DNA of 64,000 nt, from NCBI GenBank assembly GCA_003218375.1, contig QHNH01000016.1, positions 292,574 through 356,573 on the forward strand, written 5' to 3'. The DNA comes from Verrucomicrobiota bacterium (GTDB lineage Bacteria > Verrucomicrobiota > Verrucomicrobiia > Chthoniobacterales > UBA10450). Positions 15,037 to 24,005 of the stretch are shown one piece after another. Under the pieces are notes generated by a model. The model was given only the letters and a program-made list of their open reading frames with translations, searched no databases and was not told the DNA's origin. The position numbers were made by a program, and so were the translations under genes. Position 1 is the first letter of the stretch. Each line of letters starts with the position of its first letter.

Positions 15037-18000
15037 ATGAAAATAAAAAATTTCCACCGCGCGGCTTTCTCTAACTTGCGGGCCCTCATCACATCTCTGC
15101 TGTGCCTCACAGCAGTGATAGTCAGTCTGTTCGCCTTCGGATCGGTCGCGCAGCAGCGAGATAGCAAAGGACAAACGACTGGTCCGTTCCGCTTGTTGAC
15201 CCGGCTGGCATCCGTCTTCGGGATAGAGACGCGATCACAATCAGGTGGAGCGATCAAGGTGGACAAAGACCCGGCAGAGCGACCGCCGGGAGCAACTCAA
15301 CCGCCCGCGGGTCCCTATACCGGTCCGGTGCGCGATCTGCGGCCGGTCACGGCCGTTCGAAGCGCAAATCTGCGGGATATGGCGCCGATCGATCCGGCAA
15401 GCGTCCCGAAGATTTATCATTCCGAACCGATCCGCCCGAAGCCCCCGACGCAAAGTGCCGGACCTGAGGGACCGTTCCAAACCGTTGCGGGACCGCTTGC
15501 CTCGGCACCGAGTCCGACGGGTCTCACCTTCGAGGGCGTCGGCGTGGGTCTCCTTGGGTTCTCTCCTTCCAGTAATCCCCCGGACGTGGAGGGCCGTGTG
15601 GGTTCCACTCAATATGTCCAGTGGAACAACACCAGCTTCGCCGTCTTCAACAAGACGACTGGCGCTCTCCAGTACGGTCCCGCCGCCGGGAATACGCTTT
15701 TCCAGTCTTTGGGCGGCGTCTGCGCGTCGCACAATGACGGCGACCCCGTCGTCTCTTACGACATCCTCGTGGGCCGCTGGGTCATTTCGCAGTTCGCTGT
15801 CGCTGGGCCGACCGGCAGCTATTCACACCAATGCGTCGCGGTTTCCGCGACATCAGACGCGACGGGAGAGTACTACCTCTACGACTTCGAGACTGACAAG
15901 GTCAACTTCATCGATTACCCGCATACGGGAGTATGGCCGGATGGCTATTACATGAGCGCGCACGTGTTCAACCCCGGCGGGACATTCACGGCGGGTCGCA
16001 TCTACGTTTTCGAGCGGGACAAGATGATCGCTGGTCAACCGGCTCGGATGCAGAGCCAGGACCTCGGAGCTGAATATGGATTTCTCCCCGCCGATCTCGA
16101 CAGTTTAACTCCTCCGGCTGCGGGCGAGGCAGAGTTTGTGATTGGCCCTAACTTCGGACTCACGAACCTGACCGACTCGTTTCGAGTGGCGGTGGTGTGG
16201 GGCGCAACTCCAACGATCAATGTGACTCCTGGTACTCCGATCATGGACGGCATCGGCAATGCGCCGTGCGTCAACAACAGCAACGGCCGCGACTGCGTGC
16301 CCGAGCCTGCCCCAGCGGCGGGAGTGGACTATCTCGACAATATTTCAGGGCACTACATGTATCGGATGGCTTATCGTAACAACGGTACCCAAGAGTCCAT
16401 CGTTGGCAGTGGTCCCAGCGACGGCAGCGACGCCTCCCATGGCGCGGTGAGATGGTTTGAATTCCGGAACCCAACTTTGGGAAGCTCGACGACAACGCCG
16501 ACCGTTTTCCAATCCGGCACCTACGATATCGATACGAGCTACCGTTGGCTGCCATCGATCGCGATGGACAAAGATGGCAACATCGCGTTGGGCTACAGCA
16601 AATCGAGTACGACGGTTCTTCCCGGCATCTACGTTACCGGTCGCCTGGCGACTGATTCTGCCGGCACCATGGGCGCCGAGGTGGAAATGCAGGCCGGCAT
16701 CGGCGTGCAAGAAGGCGGCGGGAATCGCTGGGGCGACTACAGCGCCATGACCATCGATCCGATCGACCAATGCACCTTCTTTTATACGAACGAGTACTTA
16801 AAGACGAACGGGGCCTTCAATTGGTCCACCCGCATCACGACCTACAAGTTTCCGTCCTGCACTTCGGCCGCGGGCTTGTGGGGCACTGTCACCGGCACAA
16901 TCACTTCATCTCAGACAGGTGCACCGATTTCCGGAGTGACAGTGAGCTTGAGCAACGGCTACGCGGGCGCGAGTAACGCCAGCGGCATTTACACCATCCT
17001 TGTCCCCGCTGGCAGCTACACGGCTACTGCCGCAGACCAAAAGCGCAACTGCGCTTCGGCGACGCCTGCCTCGGCGCCTGTCGCACCGACTGGTGGCGGG
17101 ACGGTTACCCAGAACTTCGCCATGACGGGCACCTCGAAGCTCGAGGCGAACGGGTTCACGATTAACGATTCCGGCGGCAACAACAACGGAATCGTGAACC
17201 GGGCCGAATGCGTGCTCGTGAATCTCGGCCTCAAGAACAACGGCTGCGCGAAAGAGACCGCGATCTCGGCCACCCTTACGACCACGACTCCGGGCGTCAC
17301 CGTTGTCGACGGGAACTCCAATTATTCGGATATACTCATCGACGGGAGCGCCGCGAACGCGACGCCGTTCAAGATCTCCGTCTCGAGTTCATTCGGCTGC
17401 GGTACCGCCATCGCGCTTTCACTCAATCTCACCTACGCGAGCGGAACGAAGTCGATTCCGTTCACAATCCCGACTTGTGCCGGTGGCCCAGACCAGACGA
17501 TTCCGTCCAGCCAGGTGACGACGAGTGATTCGACGCAGCCCGACCGGATGGGCCGGGATGGCACCCCGAGCACGTGCAATGGAAAGACGTGCCCGGGCGC
17601 GATCAATACTCCCGGAACCCGCAATTTCAAGACGTTTACCTTTACCAACAACGCCGGCGCGCCACGGTGCTTTACCGTCACGATCAACGCGGCCCTGGGT
17701 GGAGCCGGTGACATCGAAAGCGCGGCTTATCAGACTGCTTACACTCCGCCGGTCGCTCCAGGCGATCCCACGGGAAACTTGTGCCTGAACTATCTGGGTG
17801 ACAGCGGAGTTTCCGGCCTCGGGACAACGCTGGGGACGGCTGCCTACTCGTTCACTGTCCCGGCGCAGACGAATTTCGTCGTCGTCGTCAATACGACTAC
17901 GGGGTCGACGAACTCGTCGGTCTTCAGCGGCACCGTTTCCGGATTTATCGACAACACGCCAGGACCTGGCGCCTGCGCCGGCGCAACCCCAAGTCCGACA

Positions 18001-19038
18001 CCAACTGCAACCGCTACGGCGACGCCAACAGCTACGGCGACAGCTACCCCGACGGCTACCGCCACTGCCACGCCGACAGCGACTGCCAGCGTCGCGCCAA
18101 CAGCTACTGCTACTGCTACGGCAACGCCGACCGCTACGGCCACTGCAACAGCGACAGCTACCGCAACACCTACGGCCACACCGACTGCTACCGCCACGGC
18201 TACACCATCCGCGACCGCAACGGCTACTCCAACCGCGACCCCGACGCAGGCACTCAATCTCTCGACCCGCATGCGGACGGACACCGGTGACAATGTCGGG
18301 ATCGGGGGCTTCATCATCACCGGAAACGTTCCCAAGCATGTGGTTGTTCGAGCCCTCGGACCCTCGCTAACGAAATTCGGATTCTCGACGGCCCAGGTGC
18401 TGGCCGATCCGACCTTAGAAGTGCGTGGCTCCGGAATATCCGGGACCATCACGAACAACAACTGGAAAGATTCCCAGCAGGCCCAAATCCAGGCCGATGG
18501 TTTGGCGCCCACCAATGATCTGGAATCGGCGATTGACGCGACCTTGCCTCCCGGCAATTACACGGCCATCGTGCGTGGGAACACGGGCACACCTGGGGCC
18601 GGCATTTCTTTGGTCGAAGTCTACGACGTCGAGACCGCGGCGGCCTCGAAGCTGGCGAACCTCAGCACCCGGGCCTTCGTTGGCACGGGCAGCAACGTAG
18701 TGATTGCCGGCTTTATTCTGGGTAACGGCAATAACAACGATAGGATTGTCGTCCGCGGTCTCGGCCCCAGCCTGAGCTCGTTCGGCGTCCCGAACCCGCT
18801 CCAGGATCCGACGCTGGAACTTCGCGATCAAAACGGTATTCTGCTTCGCTCGAACAACGACTGGCAGGATGATCCCGTCCAGGCCGCCCAGATCATAGCT
18901 GCCGGACTGGCGCCGAGTAACACTAAGGAGTCCGCCATCGCTGCGACACTTCCGCCGGGACTCTATACCGCGATCCTGGCCGGACTAAATAATGGCACCG
19001 GCAATGGGCTCGTCGAAGTCTACGATCGTGGACCGTAG
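15037..19038 (+). CDS. Large exported multidomain protein (propeller-like, CarbopepD_reg-like, tandem C-terminal repeats)
   Basis: From the ATG at 15037 the protein has 1333 residues. A signal-type hydrophobic segment lies at ~12-38, followed by a polar pre-region. A ~400-residue, Asp/Gly/Trp-rich module resembles a beta-propeller or sialidase-like fold. Next comes a carboxypeptidase-regulatory-like domain (GTVTGTITSSQTGAPISGV), then beta-sandwich modules. A PTATA-type linker follows (nucleotides 17995-18246). The C-terminus has two ~115-residue tandem repeats, (L)NLSTR...GF(I/L)..GN followed by VVRALGPSL / VVRGLGPSL. It is probably cell-surface or secreted. An upstream ATG at 15001 is also in frame. 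Confidence 0.75.
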   Translation: MKIKNFHRAAFSNLRALITSLLCLTAVIVSLFAFGSVAQQRDSKGQTTGPFRLLTRLASVFGIETRSQSGGAIKVDKDPAERPPGATQPPAGPYTGPVRDLRPVTAVRSANLRDMAPIDPASVPKIYHSEPIRPKPPTQSAGPEGPFQTVAGPLASAPSPTGLTFEGVGVGLLGFSPSSNPPDVEGRVGSTQYVQWNNTSFAVFNKTTGALQYGPAAGNTLFQSLGGVCASHNDGDPVVSYDILVGRWVISQFAVAGPTGSYSHQCVAVSATSDATGEYYLYDFETDKVNFIDYPHTGVWPDGYYMSAHVFNPGGTFTAGRIYVFERDKMIAGQPARMQSQDLGAEYGFLPADLDSLTPPAAGEAEFVIGPNFGLTNLTDSFRVAVVWGATPTINVTPGTPIMDGIGNAPCVNNSNGRDCVPEPAPAAGVDYLDNISGHYMYRMAYRNNGTQESIVGSGPSDGSDASHGAVRWFEFRNPTLGSSTTTPTVFQSGTYDIDTSYRWLPSIAMDKDGNIALGYSKSSTTVLPGIYVTGRLATDSAGTMGAEVEMQAGIGVQEGGGNRWGDYSAMTIDPIDQCTFFYTNEYLKTNGAFNWSTRITTYKFPSCTSAAGLWGTVTGTITSSQTGAPISGVTVSLSNGYAGASNASGIYTILVPAGSYTATAADQKRNCASATPASAPVAPTGGGTVTQNFAMTGTSKLEANGFTINDSGGNNNGIVNRAECVLVNLGLKNNGCAKETAISATLTTTTPGVTVVDGNSNYSDILIDGSAANATPFKISVSSSFGCGTAIALSLNLTYASGTKSIPFTIPTCAGGPDQTIPSSQVTTSDSTQPDRMGRDGTPSTCNGKTCPGAINTPGTRNFKTFTFTNNAGAPRCFTVTINAALGGAGDIESAAYQTAYTPPVAPGDPTGNLCLNYLGDSGVSGLGTTLGTAAYSFTVPAQTNFVVVVNTTTGSTNSSVFSGTVSGFIDNTPGPGACAGATPSPTPTATATATPTATATATPTATATATPTATASVAPTATATATATPTATATATATATATPTATPTATATATPSATATATPTATPTQALNLSTRMRTDTGDNVGIGGFIITGNVPKHVVVRALGPSLTKFGFSTAQVLADPTLEVRGSGISGTITNNNWKDSQQAQIQADGLAPTNDLESAIDATLPPGNYTAIVRGNTGTPGAGISLVEVYDVETAAASKLANLSTRAFVGTGSNVVIAGFILGNGNNNDRIVVRGLGPSLSSFGVPNPLQDPTLELRDQNGILLRSNNDWQDDPVQAAQIIAAGLAPSNTKESAIAATLPPGLYTAILAGLNNGTGNGLVEVYDRGP
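17995..18246 (+). repeat. In-frame low-complexity Pro-Thr-Ala linker
   Basis: About 250 bases encode repeated Pro-Thr-Ala-Thr-Ala units with occasional Ser or Val. Codons vary between units (GCT/GCC/GCA/GCG, ACT/ACC/ACA/ACG), which suggests old expansion rather than a recent exact-copy repeat. It links the beta-sandwich modules of the large exported protein to its two C-terminal repeats and could be O-glycosylated, as similar linkers are. Confidence 0.85.
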
Positions 19039-19186
19039 CCGCGAAAGGACCTGCAACTAGTTAGAATAAGCTGTCGGCTTTTGCTTCGACGGGTCGTTAG
19101 GCCCTTCCTGGAACTGGCCGCACCTTCCGATCGTCGTGCTCGAGTTGTGAGGTGAGGACGCCGTTGGCCGGATCGTTAGCGGGGTA

Positions 19187-19257
19187 AGCGGGTGAAGGGA
19201 ATCGAACCCTCGTGTCCAGCTTGGGAAGCTGGCGTTCTACCATTGAACTACACCCGC
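19187..19257 (-). tRNA. tRNA-Gly (CCC)
   Basis: The reverse complement folds as a 71-base tRNA. The acceptor pair is GCGGGTG/CACCCGC. The anticodon stem CCAGC/GCTGG has loop TTCCCAA, giving anticodon CCC. The T-loop is GGTTCGATTCC, and the discriminator is U as expected for glycine. The 3' CCA is not encoded. Confidence 0.95.
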
Positions 19258-19326
19258 GTGTGGGAAGGAGGAGGGATGAAGGAGGAAGGATGAAATGTCA
19301 AGCGCGGCATGTTGAATCGCTCCTGA

Positions 19327-19902
19327 TCATTGCCAGGAAATGACGTCATCAGAGCCGGTAAACTTGTTGTCTCCGTTCTTGCCGAGTTTCATGTCTTTAC
19401 CAAATGACCATGCAATGGCTCCCTGCCGAATCGGATCCGTCCCAGCTCCACCAGCTCCTCCATACGGATTAACGACCTGGTTATCATAGTCAGCGTCCAT
19501 GCGAATGGAGTATGCAATTCCCCACGGGTCATAAAACTGACCATCGCTTCCAACCTTTCCTTTCGGGTTGAGTTGAGTCGCGTCTTCAGCGGGCGAAATG
19601 AAAACAATCTGACGCGTGTTTAACGCTGCAGTCTTCCCTCTCAACTCATTGAACAGTGTGCCGGAGTTTTTTCCCGTGCCGTAAGTCGCATTTTGATCAG
19701 TCGTTTCGATAGTCGGGTACTTTCCGTACTCCGTGTAAAACGCGTTCACTGCGGTCACGATTTGAGTCACGTCGTTTTTCGCCTGGGTTTTTTTGGCCGA
19801 GTTCTGAACGCTTTGGAAGACGGGGAAGGCGAAGCCGGCCAGGACGGCGATGATGACGATGACGACGAGAAGCTCGATGAGGGTGAAGCCGCGCGGCTTC
19901 AT
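19327..19902 (-). CDS. Type II secretion/pilus-type pseudopilin
   Basis: The 191-residue protein has a class-III signal: a short basic leader MKPRG, then the cleavage/methylation point before FTLIELLVVIVIIAVLAGFAFP. The mature part has a helical stalk (SVQNSAKKTQAKNDVTQIVTAVNAFYTEYGKYP) and a Gly/Asp-rich globular end with DPWG, typical of GspG/PilA-like pseudopilins. The ATG at 19902 overlaps the stop of the DUF2851 gene as ATGA. In-frame ATGs at 19908 and 19944 exist but are less likely. No other secretion genes are near. Confidence 0.88.
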   Translation of the reverse strand: MKPRGFTLIELLVVIVIIAVLAGFAFPVFQSVQNSAKKTQAKNDVTQIVTAVNAFYTEYGKYPTIETTDQNATYGTGKNSGTLFNELRGKTAALNTRQIVFISPAEDATQLNPKGKVGSDGQFYDPWGIAYSIRMDADYDNQVVNPYGGAGGAGTDPIRQGAIAWSFGKDMKLGKNGDNKFTGSDDVISWQ

Positions 19903-21266
19903 TTCCATTTCTGCATTTGCTCGGGAAAAGGGCATTGGGCGCAATCGGAATTATCCTGCAAACAAAAATCTTCGTAAATCTGCAGCAAACCTTGCTGGTA
20001 TGCGATGGTTTTTGTGAACTGCGCCCGGCGCGGGTCGCCGCCAAAGAGGCGCATCGCGCCGGTCTCCAGGCGGCGGTTGGTCAGGCGCGCCGGCAATTTT
20101 TCGTAAACCGGCCAGATCTCCGCGCCTTCCGCCAGGAACCAGGGGAGCAGGACGTTCGCCAGGATATCGGCGATCCGCGACTCGCCGACGATCGCCATCT
20201 CGGTCGGCGCGGCCTCGGAGGTGAGGGTGTAATGAAAATCCCAAAACGGGTGGCACAGGTCGAGGAGGAAATCGTGGGCGCTCTTCATATTTTTCGGCGC
20301 GATCGCTTTGAGGAAGGCCGGCCATTGCTCCGCGAGAACGGCGAGCGCGCCGAGCCGGCGTTGCGGATGATTTAAGGGCCGGGCGCCGCCGAGCCGCCAG
20401 AGTTTTGCCGGCAGGACGAGCCGTTGCATCTCATCGCGACGCGGCCACCAACGGTCCCAAAGATTCCTCAGGTAGCCGCGCGTTTCTTCGCGATACGCGG
20501 CGAGATCGGGCGCGGCGAGGAATCCGGCCACGCCAAAAAGGATTGCCTCGATGTCGTCATGGTTCCTGCGAAGGGCCGCGAGCGGCAAGCGTTGCGCGAG
20601 AAGCGTGAACGCGAGTTTGTTTTGTTTGTAACCGAGCGCGGCCGCGATTTCCTGGAAGAGCGCGGCGTCGCGGCCGTGAGTTTCGACGATGTTTTTGATC
20701 CGGGCCGCCTTGCGCTGGAGCCGGAATTGCGACGCGGCGACGAGGATGCTCTCGAGCCGGTCTGGCGCCAAATCCTTCAGCGGCGCCTGGCAGCGGCCCG
20801 GGCGCGCGAGCGGAACGTTCGCGGAGAATTTGTCCGGCAGCGTGGCCGGGTCGACGCGGACCTGCGGCACGTTGCGGTGCGATTTCGTGCGGGTGAAAAA
20901 GGCGCGCTCACTTTGCTCGACGAAAACGTGAAGAACGGCATCGTCGAACGCGGGGTTCGTGGAATGGCCATGCGTTTCCCAACTGCGATCCGCCAGGTCG
21001 ATCTCGATCGGGCCGCGAATCGGCTCGCTGCCGTTGATCCGGATCGCGGCATCGGAAAAATCGGGACCGGCTTCGCGGTTCCAGGTGCCGAATTGGACGA
21101 TCTCGATCTGGTCGCCGGCTACGGAAGAAAATTTTCTCCCGAAATCGCCGGCGAACCAGCGCGCCTGGAGTTCGAGCTCGCTCGGAGTTCGGAGCGCCGG
21201 AAAAAGCGCCCGTTCACGGATGCGCGTGGAATCACGAAGCGCGGAGTAGCGTTTGGCGAGCTGCAT
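19899..21266 (-). CDS. DUF2851 family protein
   Basis: The 455-residue protein matches the DUF2851 layout. It has an N-terminal RYSALRDSTRIRERALFPALRTPSELELQARWFAGDF region, GTWNREAGPDFSDAAIRI, and IEIDLADRSWETHGH. A Cys cluster sits near the C-terminus (CHPFWDF..., NSDCAQCPFPEQ). Known members are of unknown function, common in Bacteroidetes and Verrucomicrobia. A longer in-frame start exists upstream but passes through the repeat at 21305-21457, so the ATG at 21266 is chosen. It is coupled to the pseudopilin gene downstream. Confidence 0.88.
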   Translation of the reverse strand: MQLAKRYSALRDSTRIRERALFPALRTPSELELQARWFAGDFGRKFSSVAGDQIEIVQFGTWNREAGPDFSDAAIRINGSEPIRGPIEIDLADRSWETHGHSTNPAFDDAVLHVFVEQSERAFFTRTKSHRNVPQVRVDPATLPDKFSANVPLARPGRCQAPLKDLAPDRLESILVAASQFRLQRKAARIKNIVETHGRDAALFQEIAAALGYKQNKLAFTLLAQRLPLAALRRNHDDIEAILFGVAGFLAAPDLAAYREETRGYLRNLWDRWWPRRDEMQRLVLPAKLWRLGGARPLNHPQRRLGALAVLAEQWPAFLKAIAPKNMKSAHDFLLDLCHPFWDFHYTLTSEAAPTEMAIVGESRIADILANVLLPWFLAEGAEIWPVYEKLPARLTNRRLETGAMRLFGGDPRRAQFTKTIAYQQGLLQIYEDFCLQDNSDCAQCPFPEQMQKWK

Positions 21267-21304
21267 CTGGGGAGAGGGGTAGCGTGGTTGAATCGACGGC
21301 GCTT

Positions 21305-21457
21305 TACGAGAAAAAAAAGCACCAAACACCAAGCTCCAAGCACCAGGGAAATTCCAAACATCAAGCTCCAAACAAAGCGCGGCCGCTCGCGGTTTGGAAT
21401 TTGGAGCTTGGAGCTTCTCTGGAGCTTGGAGCTTGGAATTTGGAGCTTCGACGAAGT
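21305..21457. repeat. Dispersed palindromic repeat (AGCTCCAA/TTGGAGCTT family), copy 1
   Basis: The segment has left-hand units AAGCTCCAAGCACC and AATTCCAAACATCAAGCTCC, and right-hand complementary units GGTTTGGAATTTGGAGCTTGG and TCTCTGGAGCTTGGAGCTTGG. It therefore folds into a long hairpin. It separates the DUF2851 and DUF4126 genes, both on the minus strand. A second copy is at 47488-47632. Confidence 0.85.
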
Positions 21458-21459
21458 CG

Positions 21460-22512
21460 CTAAATGCGCCCGATCGGTTCCTGTGCGAAGGAATGCGCGA
21501 GCGCCGCGGATCTGTTCATTTTTCCCCGCAAATCCTCCGCGATCAGCTCGACGAGCGTGCCGCGGGCGCGGGTGAAGAGGAAGGAATACTTCGGACCGCG
21601 GCCGTCGGTGGGAACGATGGCGAGATTTTCGGAGAGGAATTGCGGCTCGCGCGCGATCGTCGAGCCTTCGAGCTCGATCGTCTGGCTGAACGGCTTCCAG
21701 TTTTTGCGCCCGACAAAGACGAGTTTGTGCGGCTCTTCATTCGTCGCGACGAGCGCACCGAAAAGATTCGCGGGAATGCGCCGGCCGCGTCCGCTCACGC
21801 AGGGAACGGCCCAGGCGATGGTTTCGCCGAGCAAGTTTTGTTTGCTGAAAATCGGCGCCAGGCAAGAGGGCAACGCGATTGGCAAAGTCGCGGGGCGGCG
21901 CACGTCCGGGGCGGCGTTCAGTTTGTTCAAGGCCAGCCAGATTTTCGCTTTCATCGAGCGGAAAACTTTCGGCGCGAAATAGAGGAACGCGGCGATGGCG
22001 AGCGCGAAGATGGAAAGCGCGAGGACTGGATTGTAATGAATGAGCGCCAGGCCGCCGAAGACCGCGAGGTCTTCGCCGACGCTCAGGCCGATGTTCGACG
22101 CCGGCTCAGGCGAGCTGTTCGCAACGAGGCGGGTCGAGGCTTTGGCGGTGTGAGTGACGAGGCTGGCCGAACCGCCCAGCAAGATGATCAGGACATCGAC
22201 GACAGCCGAATGGTGGCCGAGGACCTGAATGGCGAGCAACGCACCGCCGATCGGTCGGATAATGGTATGGACCGTGTCCCAGGCGGAATCGAGCCACGGG
22301 ACTTTGTCGGCAAAAAATTCCAGGACATAGAGGATACCGGCAATGGCGATGATCCACGGCTGGCCGAGGACTTCGAGCGATTGGTAATTCGGCGCGAGCG
22401 TGATCCAATGGAAATGAATGGCGAGCCCCGTGGCGAAAACCGTGAGATAAAGATCGATCCCGGCGAGGCAGGCGAGCCCGAGCGCCACGCTCAGGAGGTT
22501 GAATCTATCCAC
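21460..22512 (-). CDS. DUF4126 domain membrane protein
   Basis: The 350-residue protein has an N-terminal DUF4126 membrane domain of about 180 residues. It starts MDRFNLLSVALGLACLAGIDLYLTVF and contains VLEFFADKVPWLDSAWDTVHTIIRPIGGALL, the hallmark of the family. The C-terminal ~170 residues are soluble with beta-rich segments and no recognised motif. They may be an extra domain attached to DUF4126. The function is unknown. Confidence 0.88.
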   Translation of the reverse strand: MDRFNLLSVALGLACLAGIDLYLTVFATGLAIHFHWITLAPNYQSLEVLGQPWIIAIAGILYVLEFFADKVPWLDSAWDTVHTIIRPIGGALLAIQVLGHHSAVVDVLIILLGGSASLVTHTAKASTRLVANSSPEPASNIGLSVGEDLAVFGGLALIHYNPVLALSIFALAIAAFLYFAPKVFRSMKAKIWLALNKLNAAPDVRRPATLPIALPSCLAPIFSKQNLLGETIAWAVPCVSGRGRRIPANLFGALVATNEEPHKLVFVGRKNWKPFSQTIELEGSTIAREPQFLSENLAIVPTDGRGPKYSFLFTRARGTLVELIAEDLRGKMNRSAALAHSFAQEPIGRI

Positions 22513-22567
22513 GGCGCAATATCAGACCCGACTCGGCGTTGTCATGTTCAAACGCGGGACTTGTTGA

Positions 22568-22632
22568 GACAGGATTAACAGGATTTACGGGATTGAATGG
22601 GCTTTAATCTTGTTAATCCTGTTAATCCTGTC
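22568..22632. repeat. 18-bp perfect inverted repeat in the serS leader
   Basis: Positions 22568-22585 and 22615-22632 are exact reverse complements built from GACAGGATTAACAGGATT. The 29-base spacer contains further CAGGATT-like words. The hairpin ends 13 bases before the serS ATG, leaving no room for a clear Shine-Dalgarno site. It looks like a member of the CAGGATTAACAGGATT class of dispersed repeats. Confidence 0.85.
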
Positions 22633-22645
22633 TGTTTCTTTTGCC

Positions 22646-23914
22646 ATGCTCGATATCCGGCTCATTCGCGAACAACCCGACTTTGTGAAAAGCCGGCTGG
22701 CGACGCGTGGGGGCGAAGACGCAGCGAAGATCGATGAAGTGCTGCGCGTGGACGCGGAGCGGCGAAAGACCGAGACGGTACTGCAGCAATGCAATGCCGA
22801 TCGCAAGAGATTGAGCAAGGAGATCGGCGCGAAGCGCGCCACAGGTGAGGCGACCGAGGAAATCGAAGCGCGGGTGAGGGAGATCGGAGAGGAAGTTGCC
22901 CGCCTGAACGAGCAAACTTCCGCGGCGGACGAGCAACAAAGAGAGTTGCTGCTTGGAATTCCAAATCTGCCGCACGCCAATGTACCGGCAGGGAAAGACG
23001 CGAACGACAATCCCGTTGTTCGCAGTTGGGGGGAAAAGCCCGAGCTGAAAGACCCGCTCGATCACGTCGCACTCGGAACGAAGCTGAAGCTATTCGATCT
23101 GGAGCGCGCGGCGAAGCTGAGCGGAAGCGGGTTCATCTGCTTCACCGGCCCCGGGGCGCGGCTGGAGCGGGCGCTCATTCAATTCATGCTGGACCTGCAC
23201 ACGCGCGAACACGGTTATCTCGAAATGAGTCCGCCGTTTTTGGTCCGGCGGGAGTGTATGATCGGCACGACGCAGTTGCCGAAGTTCGAGGAGGACATGT
23301 ACGGGCTAGAGGAACAGCAGCTTTTCCTCGCGCCGACCGCGGAAGTGCCGGTGACGAATTATCATCGCGAAGAAATCCTGGCGGCGTCCGAATTGCCGAA
23401 GAAATTCGTGGCCTACACGCCGTGTTTTCGCCGCGAAGCCGGTTCGGCGGGGCGGGAAACGCGCGGGATCCTTCGCGTGCACCAGTTCGACAAGGTGGAG
23501 CTGGTGAAGATCACGACGCCGGAGACATCGTATGCGGAGCACGAATCGCTCACGGCGGATGCGGAGCGGGTGTTGCAGCTGCTCGGGTTGCATTACCGCC
23601 TCATCGAGCTGTGCACGGGTGACCTGGGTTTCGGTTCGGCGAAAACGTACGATCTCGAAGTCTGGTCGCCGGGGCAGAACGCTTACCTGGAAGTGTCGAG
23701 CTGCTCGAACTTCGAGGAATTCCAGGCGAGCCGGATGAATTTGCGGTTCAAGGACGCGGACGGGAAAAACCGGTTTTGCCACACCCTAAATGGTTCGGGA
23801 CTGGCGCTGCCGAGATTGTTCGCGGCGTTGATCGAGACTTATCAGCGAGCGGATGGGTCGATCGCGATTCCGGAGAAGCTGCAGCCGTATTTCGGGGCAG
23901 ACGAGATTCGCTAG
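22646..23914 (+). CDS. serS: Seryl-tRNA synthetase
   Basis: The 422-residue enzyme charges tRNA-Ser. The N-terminal coiled-coil tRNA-binding arm (~1-110) is followed by the class II catalytic core. This contains NLPHANVPAGKDANDN, motif-1 region FCFTGPGARLERALIQF, motif 2 CFRREAGSAGRETRGI.RVHQFDKVE and motif 3 NGSGLALPRLFAALIE. Start ATG 22646 (MLDIRLIREQPDFV) fits the family. The upstream ATG at 22610 lies in the repeat and is unlikely. Length is normal. Confidence 0.97.
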   Translation: MLDIRLIREQPDFVKSRLATRGGEDAAKIDEVLRVDAERRKTETVLQQCNADRKRLSKEIGAKRATGEATEEIEARVREIGEEVARLNEQTSAADEQQRELLLGIPNLPHANVPAGKDANDNPVVRSWGEKPELKDPLDHVALGTKLKLFDLERAAKLSGSGFICFTGPGARLERALIQFMLDLHTREHGYLEMSPPFLVRRECMIGTTQLPKFEEDMYGLEEQQLFLAPTAEVPVTNYHREEILAASELPKKFVAYTPCFRREAGSAGRETRGILRVHQFDKVELVKITTPETSYAEHESLTADAERVLQLLGLHYRLIELCTGDLGFGSAKTYDLEVWSPGQNAYLEVSSCSNFEEFQASRMNLRFKDADGKNRFCHTLNGSGLALPRLFAALIETYQRADGSIAIPEKLQPYFGADEIR

Positions 23915-24005
23915 TTCGGAGGGACGGGCTTCCGCACGTCCCAAATCTTGCCTGATGGGCCGCGATCAGAGGAAAGTCGGACGTGCAGAAGCACGTCCCT
24001 CCGAA
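23915..24005. repeat. Dispersed palindromic repeat (GGAGGGACGTGC family), copy 1
   Basis: The segment has inverted ends GGAGGGACGGGCTTCCGCACGTCC and GGACGTGCAGAAGCACGTCCCTCC. It directly follows the serS stop (23912-23914) and ends at the stop of the convergent DUF72 gene. The same word occurs at 38188-38271, 54192-54277 and, in part, inside sucB at 46536-46568. Confidence 0.9.

Noticed and set aside
17995..18246. Possible CRISPR-like or VNTR array
   Set aside because: Units are in-frame PTATA codons without spacers or constant repeat length.
17419..18339. 306-residue minus-strand Ser/Arg/Cys-rich frame
   Set aside because: Antisense of the Pro-Thr-Ala linker; artefact of low complexity.
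19039..19186. Possible terminator or small RNA between 19038 and tRNA-Gly
   Set aside because: No stable hairpin with T-run and no conserved RNA pattern seen.
20424..21575. 383-residue plus-strand frame
   Set aside because: Antisense to the DUF2851 gene and through a repeat.
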